Origin: Mesobacterium pallidum
GTDB taxonomy: Bacteria; Pseudomonadota; Alphaproteobacteria; Rhodobacterales; Rhodobacteraceae
DNA: 64,000 nucleotides
Reading direction: 5' to 3'
Assembly: GCF_019966535.1 (NCBI RefSeq)
Contig: NZ_JAIMID010000002.1
Span: 496,001 to 560,000, forward strand
Shown here in pieces: positions 53,009-62,216 of the stretch (positions are counted from its first letter, which is position 1; the number at the start of each line of letters is the position of its first letter). Made by a program: the position numbers and the translations under genes. Under the pieces are notes generated by a model. The model searched no databases. It was not told the DNA's origin and was given only the letters and a program-made list of their open reading frames with translations.

Positions 53009-53050
53009 CGGGCAACTCCCCCCAAGGGTCGATCGGGGCACGCGACTCCC

Positions 53051-53983
53051 TTGCCCGGCGGGCATTTCCCGCCGGTCGCCTCGGCCCAGATGTCGGTGCT
53101 GACGGCCAAGGTCGCCGGCATGCCCCGCGTCGCCGCTGCCGCCCCGCCGCAGAACGGCGGCCCCCACCCGGCCGTCGTCGCCGCCCAGCACATGGCCGGC
53201 GCGGACGAGATCTACCTGATGGGCTGCATCCAGGCCGTCGGCGCGCTGGCGCTGGGGACCGAGAGCATCGATCCGGTCGGCCCCGGCAACGCCTACGTGG
53301 CCAAGGCAAAGCGCCAACTCTTCGGCCGCGGCGGCATCGACCTCGTTGCCGGGCCGACCAAGACCATGGTGATCGCCGACGAGACGGTGGATGCCGAGCT
53401 TTGCGCGACCGACCTGTTGGGCCAGGCCGAGCACGGCTTTGTCAGCCCGGCCTGTCTTGTCACCAATTCGCGCGCCCTGGCCGAGGCGACGCTGGCCGAG
53501 ATCGACCGGTTGCTGGCGATCCTGCGGACCGCCCGCACCGCGCGGCCCAGCTGGGAGGGTTCCGAAGAGGTGATCCTCTGCGACAGCCACGACGAGATGC
53601 TGGCGGTGGCGGATGACCTGGCCTGCGAGCATGTGCAGGTCATGACCGACCGGGACGATTGGTACCATGACACCCTGCGCAATTACGGCGCGCTGTTCTT
53701 CGGGCCGCGCACCAACGTGGCCTATGGCGACAAGGTGATCGGCACGAACCACATCCTGCCGACCCGGCGCGCAGGGCGCAATACGGGCGGGCTCTGGGTC
53801 GGCAAGTTCCTGAAGACGCACAGCTACCAGCGGATCACCAACGACTCCGCCTCGGCCGCGATCGGCGCCCGCGGCGCGCGCCTGTCGCTGCTGGAAGGCT
53901 TCACGGGCCATGCCGAGCAATGCAACATCCGCGTCCGGCGCTACGGCGGTCGGCACGTGCCCTACGCGGGGGCGGCGGAATAG
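53051..53983 (+). pseudogene. 5'-truncated histidinol-dehydrogenase-like gene (HpsN-like)
   Basis: The remaining ~310 residues match sulfopropanediol/histidinol dehydrogenases of the HpsN type: [90 protein letters not shown] and [14 protein letters not shown]. Full-length proteins have ~110-120 residues before the PGG motif. Here only 14 codons separate it from the SDR stop, in the same frame, with no good ribosome site. A deletion removing the 5' part is the simplest reading. Translation from TTG 53051 or an internal ATG would give a protein without its N-terminal domain. Confidence 0.75.
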
Positions 53984-54323
53984 GAACGCGTGATGCAAAG
54001 GGATTTGCACCTCGCGCCAAAGGTGCGGAACAGGTGAAGGCGAGGGGCGCTGCCCCTAGCGCTCCCCGGGATATGTCTGGAAAAATGAAGGGGTTCAGAG
54101 CGCCCCTTCCTTCATCTTTCCCCAAATATGCCCGCCGGAGGCGTCCGTGGATCGCACAGGCGTGAGGGGCCAGCCCCTCACACTCCCCGGAGTTTAGGGG
54201 CACAATGAAAAGCGGATCGGCGCGCCCGTTCTTTCATTATTCCACAAGTACTCCCGCCGGAGGCATCCCCGGTACCCGTATGCGACCAGGGACGAGGGCA
54301 TGCCAAGCCAGGCCCGCTTGCCC
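53984..54323. other. Intergenic region between convergent genes, filled by REP-like elements
   Basis: 340 nt lying between the 3' ends of the HpsN-like gene and the lipoprotein gene. Most of it is the palindromic doublet described at 54043-54268. Nothing coding is seen. Confidence 0.6.
54043..54268. repeat. Doublet of REP/REPIN-like palindromic elements
   Basis: Unit 1 has a forward arm at 54043-54092 (GAGGGGC-GCT-GCCCCT, then CTCCCCGG, then AATGAAG) and an inverted arm at 54108-54148 (CTTCAT... GCCCGCCGGAG). Unit 2 repeats this with a forward arm at 54164-54213 (GAGGGGC-CA-GCCCCTC, CTCCCCGG, AATGAAA) and an inverted arm at 54229-54268 (TTTCAT... CTCCCGCCGGAG). The forward arms start 121 nt apart. 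The arms share the element at 46567. Confidence 0.7.
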
Positions 54324-54671
54324 TCAGGCGACCTGCTTGCAGGTCTGTTCCACGTCGGCGCCGAAGGCCTTCCACTTGGCCCAGAACGCCTCGTTCCGGG
54401 GATTGTCCGACTGGCGCATGTCCTGCACCCGTTGCGGGTCGCGCCAGAATTTCGTGGCGCGGGATTGCTCGGAGGCGCTGAGGTGGCGGTTCGCCATGGC
54501 CTGGACACAGCCGCAGAGCGCATCGCTGCGCGCCTTTCGGTCGCTGGCCATGCAGGCGCGGCTCATCGGGCCGCTGGCCGAGATCGAGACCACGCGGCCC
54601 GGGCGTGGACCCGACGTGCCGCCGCAACTGGCGAGGACCGCCAGGATCAGAAAAACCGTGAATATCCGCAT
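54324..54671 (-). CDS. Small putative lipoprotein
   Basis: A 115-aa protein. The N terminus MRIFTVFLILAVLASC is a lipoprotein signal with lipobox LASC (Cys16), followed by GGTSGPRPGR. The mature part has four Cys (MSRACMAS, ALCGCVQAM, EQTCKQVA) and many charged residues. I do not recognise a functional domain. ATG 54671 is chosen because the signal peptide begins there. Confidence 0.75.
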   Translation of the reverse strand: MRIFTVFLILAVLASCGGTSGPRPGRVVSISASGPMSRACMASDRKARSDALCGCVQAMANRHLSASEQSRATKFWRDPQRVQDMRQSDNPRNEAFWAKWKAFGADVEQTCKQVA

Positions 54672-54796
54672 CGCCTCGTCCGCCTCCATCTCAGTCGCAG
54701 AGGTCCTTTGTTGCCCACCACCATGCGGGCAACCGCGGCAAAGTTCAACATGTCCCACGCGGGTCGCATGTCACGGATTTGTCAGAACGGGCGCGC

Positions 54797-56677
54797 TCAG
54801 CCCTCGGCCCAGTCCCAGGGGCGGGTGAAGGCGCCGAGGCATTGCGCCACCGCCTCGTCCTCGGCGCGGGGGGCAAGGCGCGCGACGAGGCCGCGCTTCT
54901 TGTCGTCCACCACCTCGGTCACGCGGGGGCTCACGCCCGCCTCTTCCAGCGCGGCGTTGTAGATCCGGGTGATCGCGCGCTTGCGCAGATCGGGCTTGAA
55001 GACCTTGCCCACGGCGGTCTTGGGCAGTTCGTCCAGCACTTCGACATGCTTGGGATGGGCCGCGCGTTCATGGACGTGGCGCTTGGCGTAATCGCGCAGC
55101 TCGTCGCCGGTGACCGTGCCGCCCGAGACCAGTTCGACATAGGCGCAGGGCACCTCGCCCGCATGGGCGTCGGGCTGGCCGATGGCGCCGGCAAAGGCGA
55201 CGTCGGGGTGGGTCAGCAGCGCCTCTTCGATCTCGGCCGGGTCGATGTTGTGCCCACCGCGAATGATGAGGTCTTTCGCGCGCCCGGTGATCCAGAGGTA
55301 GCCATCGGCGTCGATCCGGCCCAGGTCGCCCGTGCGCAGGTATTTCTGGAAATGGTAGAGATCGGCGTTCTTGGCTGCCTCGGTATAGGTGTTGCCGGGC
55401 CAGACGCCGGGGTTCGAGATGCAGATCTCGCCCACCTCGTCAGTGCCGCAGGTGACGGGCGCGCCATCCTTGACCGTCACGATCGAGATGTCGGTATAGG
55501 GGAAGGCGACGCCGACGCTGCCAACCTTTTTCTCGCCGTCCACCGGGTTGCAGGCGACAAGGCAGGTCGCCTCGGTCAGGCCGTAGCCTTCGATGATCTG
55601 CATGCCCGTGGCGGAGGTGAAGCGGTTGAACAGTTCCAGCGGCATGGGCGCCGAGCCCGAGAACGCGTTCTTGACCGTCGAGATATCGGCATCGACCTTG
55701 CGCTGCATCAGCGCAGAGACGGCCGTGGGCACGGTGATGACGAAGGTGGTCTTCCAGCGTTCGCAGAGCTTCCAGAAATTGTCGAAGACGCCGTCGCCGC
55801 GATACCCGGCCGGGGTCGGGAAGACGACATGCGCGCCGGATTTCAGCGCCGCCATCAGGATCACGTGGCAGGCAAAGACGTGGAACAGCGGCAGCGGGCA
55901 CATGATGCTGTCGGTTTCCGAGAACAGCAGCTCGTGCCCGATCCAGCCGTTGTAGACCATGCCGGAATAGCGGTGCTGCGCGACCTTGGGCATGCCCGTG
56001 GTGCCGCCGGTGTGGAAATATGCGCCCACGCGGTCCTGTTTCGGGTCGTCGAAGGTGAGCGTCCTGGGCTGCTTCTTCATCTCGGTACGCAGGGATTTCA
56101 CCTCGGCATGGTGTGTGCCGGGGATCGCGGGGCGGATGAAGGGAACGATCCAGGACTTGGGCGGCGTCAGGTAGCGGTTGAGGTCCACGGTCAGGATCGT
56201 GTGGACCTGCGGCGCGTGGCGCACCGCCTCGGCCGTCTTTTGGGCGATGTCGGTCTTGGGGAAGTTGCGCAGGGTCACGACGACGCGCGCCTCGGTCTCG
56301 CGCAGGATGGCGCCGATCTGTTCGGGTTCGAGCAGCGGGTTGATCGGGTTGGCGATGCCCGCGACCATCGCGGCCAGCGTGACCACAGCCGTCTCGGTGG
56401 TGTTGGGCAGCACCAGCGCCACCACGTCCTTGGGCCCGATCTTGAGCGACCGGAAGAGGTTCGCGGCCTGGTTCACCTGCGAAAGGAACTCGGACCAGGT
56501 CAGCGTCTCGGCGGGGTCATCGACGCCCGATTGCAGCTGGAAGGTCACCGCCGGGCGGTTCGGAAAGGCCGCCGCCGTCTCGGACAGCATCTGGTGAATG
56601 GTCGTTGGCACCGGTCGCTGGTCCCACGGGACCTGGGCGGCAATGGCGATGGCATCCTCGCGGCTGGCGAAAGTCAT
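54797..56677 (-). CDS. Acyl-CoA synthetase (AMP-forming, fatty-acyl/aryl type)
   Basis: A 626-aa ANL-superfamily enzyme that activates a carboxylic acid with ATP and CoA. AMP-binding P-loop is YFHTGGTTGMPKVAQH, A5 is IIEGYGLTEATCLVA, A7 is YLRTGDLGRIDADGYLWITGRAKDLIIRGGHNIDPAEIEE and A10 is LPKTAVGKVFKPDLR with the catalytic Lys. ATG 56677 has GGAGGA upstream. The N-terminal part (DDPAETLTWSEFLSQVNQAAN) is typical of medium/long-chain acyl-CoA synthetases. The substrate is unknown. Confidence 0.93.
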   Translation of the reverse strand: MTFASREDAIAIAAQVPWDQRPVPTTIHQMLSETAAAFPNRPAVTFQLQSGVDDPAETLTWSEFLSQVNQAANLFRSLKIGPKDVVALVLPNTTETAVVTLAAMVAGIANPINPLLEPEQIGAILRETEARVVVTLRNFPKTDIAQKTAEAVRHAPQVHTILTVDLNRYLTPPKSWIVPFIRPAIPGTHHAEVKSLRTEMKKQPRTLTFDDPKQDRVGAYFHTGGTTGMPKVAQHRYSGMVYNGWIGHELLFSETDSIMCPLPLFHVFACHVILMAALKSGAHVVFPTPAGYRGDGVFDNFWKLCERWKTTFVITVPTAVSALMQRKVDADISTVKNAFSGSAPMPLELFNRFTSATGMQIIEGYGLTEATCLVACNPVDGEKKVGSVGVAFPYTDISIVTVKDGAPVTCGTDEVGEICISNPGVWPGNTYTEAAKNADLYHFQKYLRTGDLGRIDADGYLWITGRAKDLIIRGGHNIDPAEIEEALLTHPDVAFAGAIGQPDAHAGEVPCAYVELVSGGTVTGDELRDYAKRHVHERAAHPKHVEVLDELPKTAVGKVFKPDLRKRAITRIYNAALEEAGVSPRVTEVVDDKKRGLVARLAPRAEDEAVAQCLGAFTRPWDWAEG

Positions 56678-56926
56678 GTGGTGTCCTCCCCTTGCGCCGG
56701 TTCTCCGCACGCATCCTTGTCGCGGAGTCTGGGCGCGGAACCGCCCCGGTGCAAGGGGTTTGGCGCAACGTCACGGGGCGCCTGACGTGGGGGCGCCGGA
56801 TCGGCGCGCCGCCGCCCATGCCTGCCGCGCGCCTGCAATAGGGCTTGCCTGAATCGCGCAGATCAGGCGGATTGGAGCGATTACGTTTCAGGACTACCGC
56901 CAGACCTTTTCACCGGAGATCACCCC
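56678..56926. promoter_or_regulatory. Divergent intergenic region, acyl-CoA synthetase / RTX
   Basis: 249 nt without a gene, GC-rich. The stretch 56860-56910, just ahead of the RTX gene, is slightly AT-richer (GGATTGGAGCGATTACG) and probably holds its promoter. No operator was recognised. Confidence 0.4.
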
Positions 56927-58528
56927 ATGGCCGTCATCGTCCATTCAAGCACCACCACCGGCATCCTCGCCACGGCCAGCGGCGACACCTATGTCACGCT
57001 CGTGGATCGTTTCGTGTCGAACACCGTCGACGCGGTCGATTTCCAGGACTTCGACAATATCGAGTATTTCGTCCACGGCGCCGTCATCGCCGGCGACGAC
57101 GGGATCGTGTCCTCGGGGGCTGCGAACAACATCGATGTGGCGATCAGCGCCAGCGGCAGCGTCATGGGCGGCGGCGACGGGATCCAGTTCTTCGGCCCGG
57201 GTAGCGACACCTTCGGCAACTCCGTCATCAACCACGGTTCGATCGTCGGGCAAAGCGGCGAAGGCGTGGATTTCCGGTCCAACGGGTCGATCATCGTCAA
57301 CACCGGCACGATCTGGGGCGACTCCATCGCCATCTTCATGTCCGGCGACAGCAACGAGGCCATGAACGCGGGCATAGTGGCCTCGAATGCCTCGGGGATC
57401 CAGATCACCGGCGACTCGGCGCGGATCACGAACTCGGGCGAGGTGACGGTCCAGGGCTTCCATGGCCTGTTTGTCGTCGGGATCAATGGCATCATCGAAA
57501 ACGACGGCCTTGTCACGGCGCGGGACACCGGGATCGACATGACCGGCGACAACGGGTCGATCACCAATACCGGCAGGATCATCGGCGAAATCGGGATTTC
57601 GGTGATGACCACGACCAACGCTGTGGCCGCGCCGATCGACATTGCCAACCACGGCATTGTGCAGGGCCGGTCCGTCGGCGTTCAGCTCCAGGCAGGCGAG
57701 ACGGGCGACCGGTTGACCCTGACCAACAGCGGCACCATCAGCGTGTCGAACCTGGACGGGCTGGCCATCCAGGGATCGAGCACGACCGACATCATCCGCA
57801 ACACCGGGCTGATCGACGGTGACGTCGACCTCGGCGACGGCAATGACGCGTTCCGCAGCGGCGCGGGGCTGATCAGCGGAACGATCGACGGCGGCACGGG
57901 CAACGACACCATCGGCGGCGGGGCCGAGGACAACCGGATCGAGGGCGGCGGCGGGGCCGACCTGATCTATGGAGGCGCGGGCGATGACAGCCTGTCGTCC
58001 AACTGGGGCGGCGACACGATCTTTGGCGGCGACGGAGATGACACGATCGACGCCGGCAACGGCTACGACCTGGCCTGGGGCGGCGCGGGGCACGACCGGA
58101 TCGACATGGGCAGCGGCCAGGACACTGCCCATGGCGGCGCGGGCGACGACACGATCCGCGCCGGGGGCGACGGCGGCGACGTGCTCTTCGGTGACGCGGG
58201 CGACGACGTGATCGTCTCGACCGGCGCGGGCGGAGACCAGATCCACGGCGGGCTGGGCAATGACACGATGACCGGCGGCGACGGCAAGGACACGTTCCAT
58301 TTCAACAAGGCGGCCGGCCATGACGTCATCACCGATTTCGCCGATGGCGAGGACAGCCTGGACCTGACGGTCTTCGGCACCGGCTTTGCCGCGATGAACG
58401 CCGCCGGGGCGTTTTCCGAAGGGGTCGGCGGCACGGTGATCGACCTTGGCGTGATCGGCGCCGAGGGCTCGATCACGCTGTTGGGCTTTGCGCTGTCCGA
58501 CCTCGGCGGGGCCGATTTCGCCTTCTGA
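56927..58528 (+). CDS. RTX protein with beta-helix-like N-terminal half (paralogue 1)
   Basis: A 533-aa protein without a Sec signal. Residues ~30-300 show beta-helix-like repeats of the type NSGxIxxxxxxGIxxxG (for example RITNSGEVTVQGFHGLFV, SITNTGRIIGEIGISV, LTLTNSGTISVSNLDGLAI). Residues ~310-470 are RTX nonapeptides (GGTGNDTIGGGAEDNRIEGGGGADLIYGG and others), then a C-terminal domain ending ITLLGFALSDLGGADFAF. Such C-terminal ends act as type I secretion signals. ATG 56927 follows GGAGAT. Tandem with the paralogue at 58636. Confidence 0.9.
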   Translation: MAVIVHSSTTTGILATASGDTYVTLVDRFVSNTVDAVDFQDFDNIEYFVHGAVIAGDDGIVSSGAANNIDVAISASGSVMGGGDGIQFFGPGSDTFGNSVINHGSIVGQSGEGVDFRSNGSIIVNTGTIWGDSIAIFMSGDSNEAMNAGIVASNASGIQITGDSARITNSGEVTVQGFHGLFVVGINGIIENDGLVTARDTGIDMTGDNGSITNTGRIIGEIGISVMTTTNAVAAPIDIANHGIVQGRSVGVQLQAGETGDRLTLTNSGTISVSNLDGLAIQGSSTTDIIRNTGLIDGDVDLGDGNDAFRSGAGLISGTIDGGTGNDTIGGGAEDNRIEGGGGADLIYGGAGDDSLSSNWGGDTIFGGDGDDTIDAGNGYDLAWGGAGHDRIDMGSGQDTAHGGAGDDTIRAGGDGGDVLFGDAGDDVIVSTGAGGDQIHGGLGNDTMTGGDGKDTFHFNKAAGHDVITDFADGEDSLDLTVFGTGFAAMNAAGAFSEGVGGTVIDLGVIGAEGSITLLGFALSDLGGADFAF

Positions 58529-58601
58529 CCCCGGGCAACGACCCCGGCGCCGCGCCGCGCCCATCCCTGCCCGGCCCTTGACTGCCGCGTGCGCAGCGCC
58601 G

Positions 58602-58616
58602 TTAACTATTACTAAA
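58602..58616 (+). promoter_or_regulatory. CtrA-like site upstream of RTX paralogue 2
   Basis: TTAA-N7-TAAA differs from the CtrA consensus TTAA-N7-TTAA in one base. It lies 20-34 nt before ATG 58636 in the only AT-rich stretch of that gap. Confidence 0.35.
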
Positions 58617-58635
58617 CATTTCAAGGGATTTTCAC

Positions 58636-59916
58636 ATGACCAATGTCATTCGCGCGCAGGCCCTCAGCGCCCCATTCGCGATCAATTATTCCGGGATCTA
58701 CATCGCGGCGGATGACGCTCAGATCATTGTCGACGGCAATGTATACGCGCTGGAAGGCCCCGCGCTCCACGTCGTGGGCGACCGCGCGGATATCGACCTG
58801 TTTTCAACGGTGTCCAACCTTTATGGCGTAGGCCTTATGGCCGAAGGCGACGATGTCGACATCCGGATCAGAATGGACGGCAGTGCCGAAGGGGAACTGA
58901 TCGGCGTCCACACAACCGGCAAGAACACCACGATCAACTCCGAAGGCGGCATCTTTGGCTTTACCGGCGTCCTTGTCGAAGGGTTGGACGATGGGCAGGC
59001 GGACCGCCTGACCGTGATCAACTCCGGCGTCATATCGGCCCTGGGCACCGGCATCGGCGTGACGTCGGGCGATGGGCTGGACCGGCTGGTCGTGCAGAAT
59101 TCCGGGCACATCCTGATCGAGGAGGACCCGGCCGAAGAACTGGACGGGGATGCCATCGCGGGCTCGTCCGCCGCCGATTTTGTCCGCAACCGGGGCTATA
59201 TCGAAGGCCATGTCTCGCTGGGTGACGGCGACGACATCTATCGCGGCGCAGGAGGGTCCATCGACGGCGTGATCGACGGCGGCCTCGGCAACGACACCAT
59301 CGGCGGCGGGGCCGAGGACAACCGGATCCAAGGCGGCGGCGGGGCCGACGTGATCTACGGCGGCGACGGGGCGGACAGCCTGTCGTCCAGCTGGGGCAAC
59401 GACCGGGTCTTTGGCGGCCTCGGCGGCGACACGATCGATGCCGGCGCTGGCGCGGATGTCGCCTGGGGCGGTTCGGGCTTCGACCTGATCGACATGGGCA
59501 AGGGCGCGGACACGGCCTATGGCGGCGCCGGGGACGACACGATCCTCGCCGGCGGCGACGGTGGTGACAAGCTGTTCGGCGGGGCGGGCGACGACGTGAT
59601 CGTCTCGACCGGCGGCGGCTGGGACAAGATCAGCGGCGGCTTTGGCAACGACACGATGACCGGCGGCGGCGGGCAGGACAGGTTCGATTTCATCCTGTCC
59701 GACGGGGCCGACGTGATCACCGATTTCACCGACGCGGAGGACCTGCTGGACCTCACGGCCTTCGGCACAGATTTCGACACCATGGAGACGGCAGAGGCAT
59801 TTTCGGACACCGGCAGCGATGCGGTGATCGACCTCACGGTCATCGGCGGGACCGGATCGATCACGCTGCTGGGCTTCGACATGGCCAACCTCGACGCGGC
59901 CGACTTCCTGTTCTGA
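58636..59916 (+). CDS. RTX protein with beta-helix-like N-terminal half (paralogue 2)
   Basis: A 426-aa paralogue of the preceding protein. The N-terminal repeats are fewer (~200 residues, with LTVINSGVISALGTGIGV and LVVQNSGHILIEE). The RTX block (~215-360) is nearly the same as in paralogue 1, including IGGGAEDNRI and DDTIxAGGDGGDxLFG. The ending GSITLLGFDMANLDAADFLF matches the secretion-type terminus of paralogue 1. ATG 58636 follows AAGGG. The 107-nt gap suggests a separate promoter or a duplicated transcript unit. Confidence 0.9.
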   Translation: MTNVIRAQALSAPFAINYSGIYIAADDAQIIVDGNVYALEGPALHVVGDRADIDLFSTVSNLYGVGLMAEGDDVDIRIRMDGSAEGELIGVHTTGKNTTINSEGGIFGFTGVLVEGLDDGQADRLTVINSGVISALGTGIGVTSGDGLDRLVVQNSGHILIEEDPAEELDGDAIAGSSAADFVRNRGYIEGHVSLGDGDDIYRGAGGSIDGVIDGGLGNDTIGGGAEDNRIQGGGGADVIYGGDGADSLSSSWGNDRVFGGLGGDTIDAGAGADVAWGGSGFDLIDMGKGADTAYGGAGDDTILAGGDGGDKLFGGAGDDVIVSTGGGWDKISGGFGNDTMTGGGGQDRFDFILSDGADVITDFTDAEDLLDLTAFGTDFDTMETAEAFSDTGSDAVIDLTVIGGTGSITLLGFDMANLDAADFLF

Positions 59917-59980
59917 CGGCCGGTTGACAGATCAACCGCCGCTCTCCACCCTGCCCCGGCGCAGGGAGGAGAGACTGCCC

Positions 59981-61144
59981 ATGTCGGACGCACCCGTCTA
60001 CGAGATCGACCCCAAGAGGTTCTGGGAGGACCCCTACCCCGACCTTGCGCGGATGCGGCGCGAGGTGCCTGTGGCGTTCGTGCCGCAGCTGGGCGCGACC
60101 CTGCTGACCCGGCGCGACGACATCTTCGTCAACGAAAAGAAGATCGAGGTGTTTTCCTCGGACCAGCCCGAGGGGCTGATGACCCGGCTCATGGGCCAGA
60201 ACATGATGCGCAAGGATGGCGCGGCACATATGGCCGAGCGCAAGGCGGTTTTCCCGACGATCTCGCCCCGCACGGTGCGCGACGTGTGGAAGGCGCAGTT
60301 TGTCGAACAGACGCAGGCCGCGCTGGACGAGATCCACCCGCAGGGCCGCGCCGACATGGCCCGCGACATCGCCATGCGCATCTCGGCCGAGGCGCTGAAG
60401 GCGGTCACGGGCCTGACCAACATGCCCTGGCGCGAGATGGACAGGGTGAGCCAGGGGATGATGGACGGTTGCGCGAACTACGCCGGCGACCCGGAGGTGG
60501 AGGCGCGCTGCAACGCCTGCACCGCCGATATCGACCGCTATATCGACGACCGCCTGCCCGAGTTGCAGGCCGCGCCCGACCACTCGCTGCTGTCTGTCCA
60601 CCTGCAAGCTGGAATGAGCGAAGAGCAGTACCGCGCCAACGTCAAGCTCGCCATCTCGGGCGGCCAGAACGAGCCGCGCGACGTGATCGCCGGGCTGACC
60701 TGGGCGCTGCTGACCCACCCGGACCAGCTGGCGCTGATCGAAAGCGGAGAGAAGACCTGGGCCGATGCCTTCGACGAATACACCCGCTGGATGGCGCCGG
60801 TCGCCATGTCCCCCCGCCGCGTGGCGCAGCGGTATGAATTGCACGGCGTGACGCTGGAGCCCGAGGACCGCGTCTTCCTGATGTTCGGCGCCGGCAACCG
60901 GGACGCGGAGGTCTTTGCCCGGCCCGATACCTTCGACATGACGCAGGATGCCTCGGCCTCGCTCGCCTTCGGCGCGGGGCCGCATTTCTGCGCCGGGGCC
61001 TGGATCTCGCGCTGCCTGATCTCCGAAGTTGCGATGCCGATGATCTTCGACCGGCTGCGCGGCCTGCGGCTGGACGGAGAGACCAGGATCGGCGGCTGGG
61101 CCTTCCGCGGCCCGATCACCATGCCGGTGGCCTGGGAGGTGTGA
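59981..61144 (+). CDS. Cytochrome P450
   Basis: A 387-aa bacterial class I-type P450. Heme Cys337 lies in FGAGPHFCAG and the K-helix ExxR is Glu266-Arg269 (EYTRW). In the I-helix the usual acid-threonine pair reads GGQNEPRD (Glu231-Pro232), so the threonine that helps O2 activation is replaced by Pro. That pattern belongs to some P450 subgroups. ATG 59981 follows GGGAGGAG. No ferredoxin or reductase gene is adjacent. The substrate is unknown. Confidence 0.92.
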   Translation: MSDAPVYEIDPKRFWEDPYPDLARMRREVPVAFVPQLGATLLTRRDDIFVNEKKIEVFSSDQPEGLMTRLMGQNMMRKDGAAHMAERKAVFPTISPRTVRDVWKAQFVEQTQAALDEIHPQGRADMARDIAMRISAEALKAVTGLTNMPWREMDRVSQGMMDGCANYAGDPEVEARCNACTADIDRYIDDRLPELQAAPDHSLLSVHLQAGMSEEQYRANVKLAISGGQNEPRDVIAGLTWALLTHPDQLALIESGEKTWADAFDEYTRWMAPVAMSPRRVAQRYELHGVTLEPEDRVFLMFGAGNRDAEVFARPDTFDMTQDASASLAFGAGPHFCAGAWISRCLISEVAMPMIFDRLRGLRLDGETRIGGWAFRGPITMPVAWEV

Positions 61145-61149
61145 GGGGC

Positions 61150-62216
61150 TCAGGCGGGCCGGATGCCGATCCACGGGCGGCCCGGGCGTTCGCGATGGAC
61201 CGCGATCCAGCGATCCGGGTCCGCCTCACACCAGCGCGTTAGCTCCTGGTCGAGCGGTCGGTCCAGATTCCCCAGCACCGCGCCGGAGGCGAGGTCCACC
61301 CGCGCCAGCCGCGTCACGGGCAGGTGGCGATCAACCACCTTGCCGATCCGCTCAAACTGAGCCCGGCGGATAGCGTCGCCTGCGGGAAACGACGCGCGAA
61401 ACGTCATCGCGCTGGCCGCGATGAGATCCTTCTCGGGCGCATCCTTCGTGCCCGCAATCGAGATGGACCGCCCCAGTTGGTCGGTGACCGAGGGCGGCCC
61501 ACCATATGAAATTGAATACAGCGGCTCGGGGTGCTTCCAATGATTGTATGCGACGGATACGGCCATCTGCCGACCAGAACTGACCACGCCATGATCGGCG
61601 GTGAAGGCAACGGATGCCGCGTCCTTCACCCCGAACACAAGCGAAACGAAATGATCGTCCAGCGATTTCGGCGTCACCTCGCGCAGGCCCTGAACGCGGA
61701 AGTTCTCCCCGTGGATCCGCGCAATCAGTAGCAACTCAGGAAATTCGGCCTGGCACCCGGCCAGGATGGCGCGCGATGTCTTGATGGTGATCCGTTCGGC
61801 ACCCAGAACCCAGTGCGTCGTGCCGCCGTTCAGGTCTTTATAGTGCGTCGCGTCGGGGTCTGTTTCCTCGGGCAGCGCGCCGTTGATCGTGACCCCGGCC
61901 AAGCGGCAGAACTGCGCCGGGAGAGCTCGCCGTCCCAAGGCGGGCCATCGTCCCAGTCCAGCACGGTCTCTCCCCGCACCGCGTCTTCGCCCGGCTCGGG
62001 TGCGATCTGCACCGACAGCGCGCCACCCCGATACCGCACGTAGACCGCGCGGCCGTCATGGGTTTCGCCATAGAATTGCGCCGGGTAGGCCCCGCCGCCC
62101 GAGAGGCTGGCGAGGTCCAGGTTCAACGGCGCCGGCGGCCGGGGCGTGAAGAAACGCCCGTCCTGCCCCGTGTCCTCAGACACCGAGACAATGGCGCATG
62201 ATCGCCTTTTGCGCAT
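61150..62216 (-). pseudogene. Unrecognised gene split by a frameshift near 61918
   Basis: Two minus-strand frames join into one plausible protein. The first (62216 down to about 61920) reads GGGAYPAQFYGETHDGRAVYVRYRGGALSVQI and ends WDGELSR. The second (about 61920 to 61150, ~255 residues) continues QFCRLAGVTINGALPEETD and ends RPWIGIRPA. One base appears to be missing in the CCCGGCGC tract at 61911-61924. I do not recognise the family. The start may be ATG 62216 or GTG 62183, both overlapping the 3' end of argF. It could be a true mutation or an assembly error. Confidence 0.7.
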
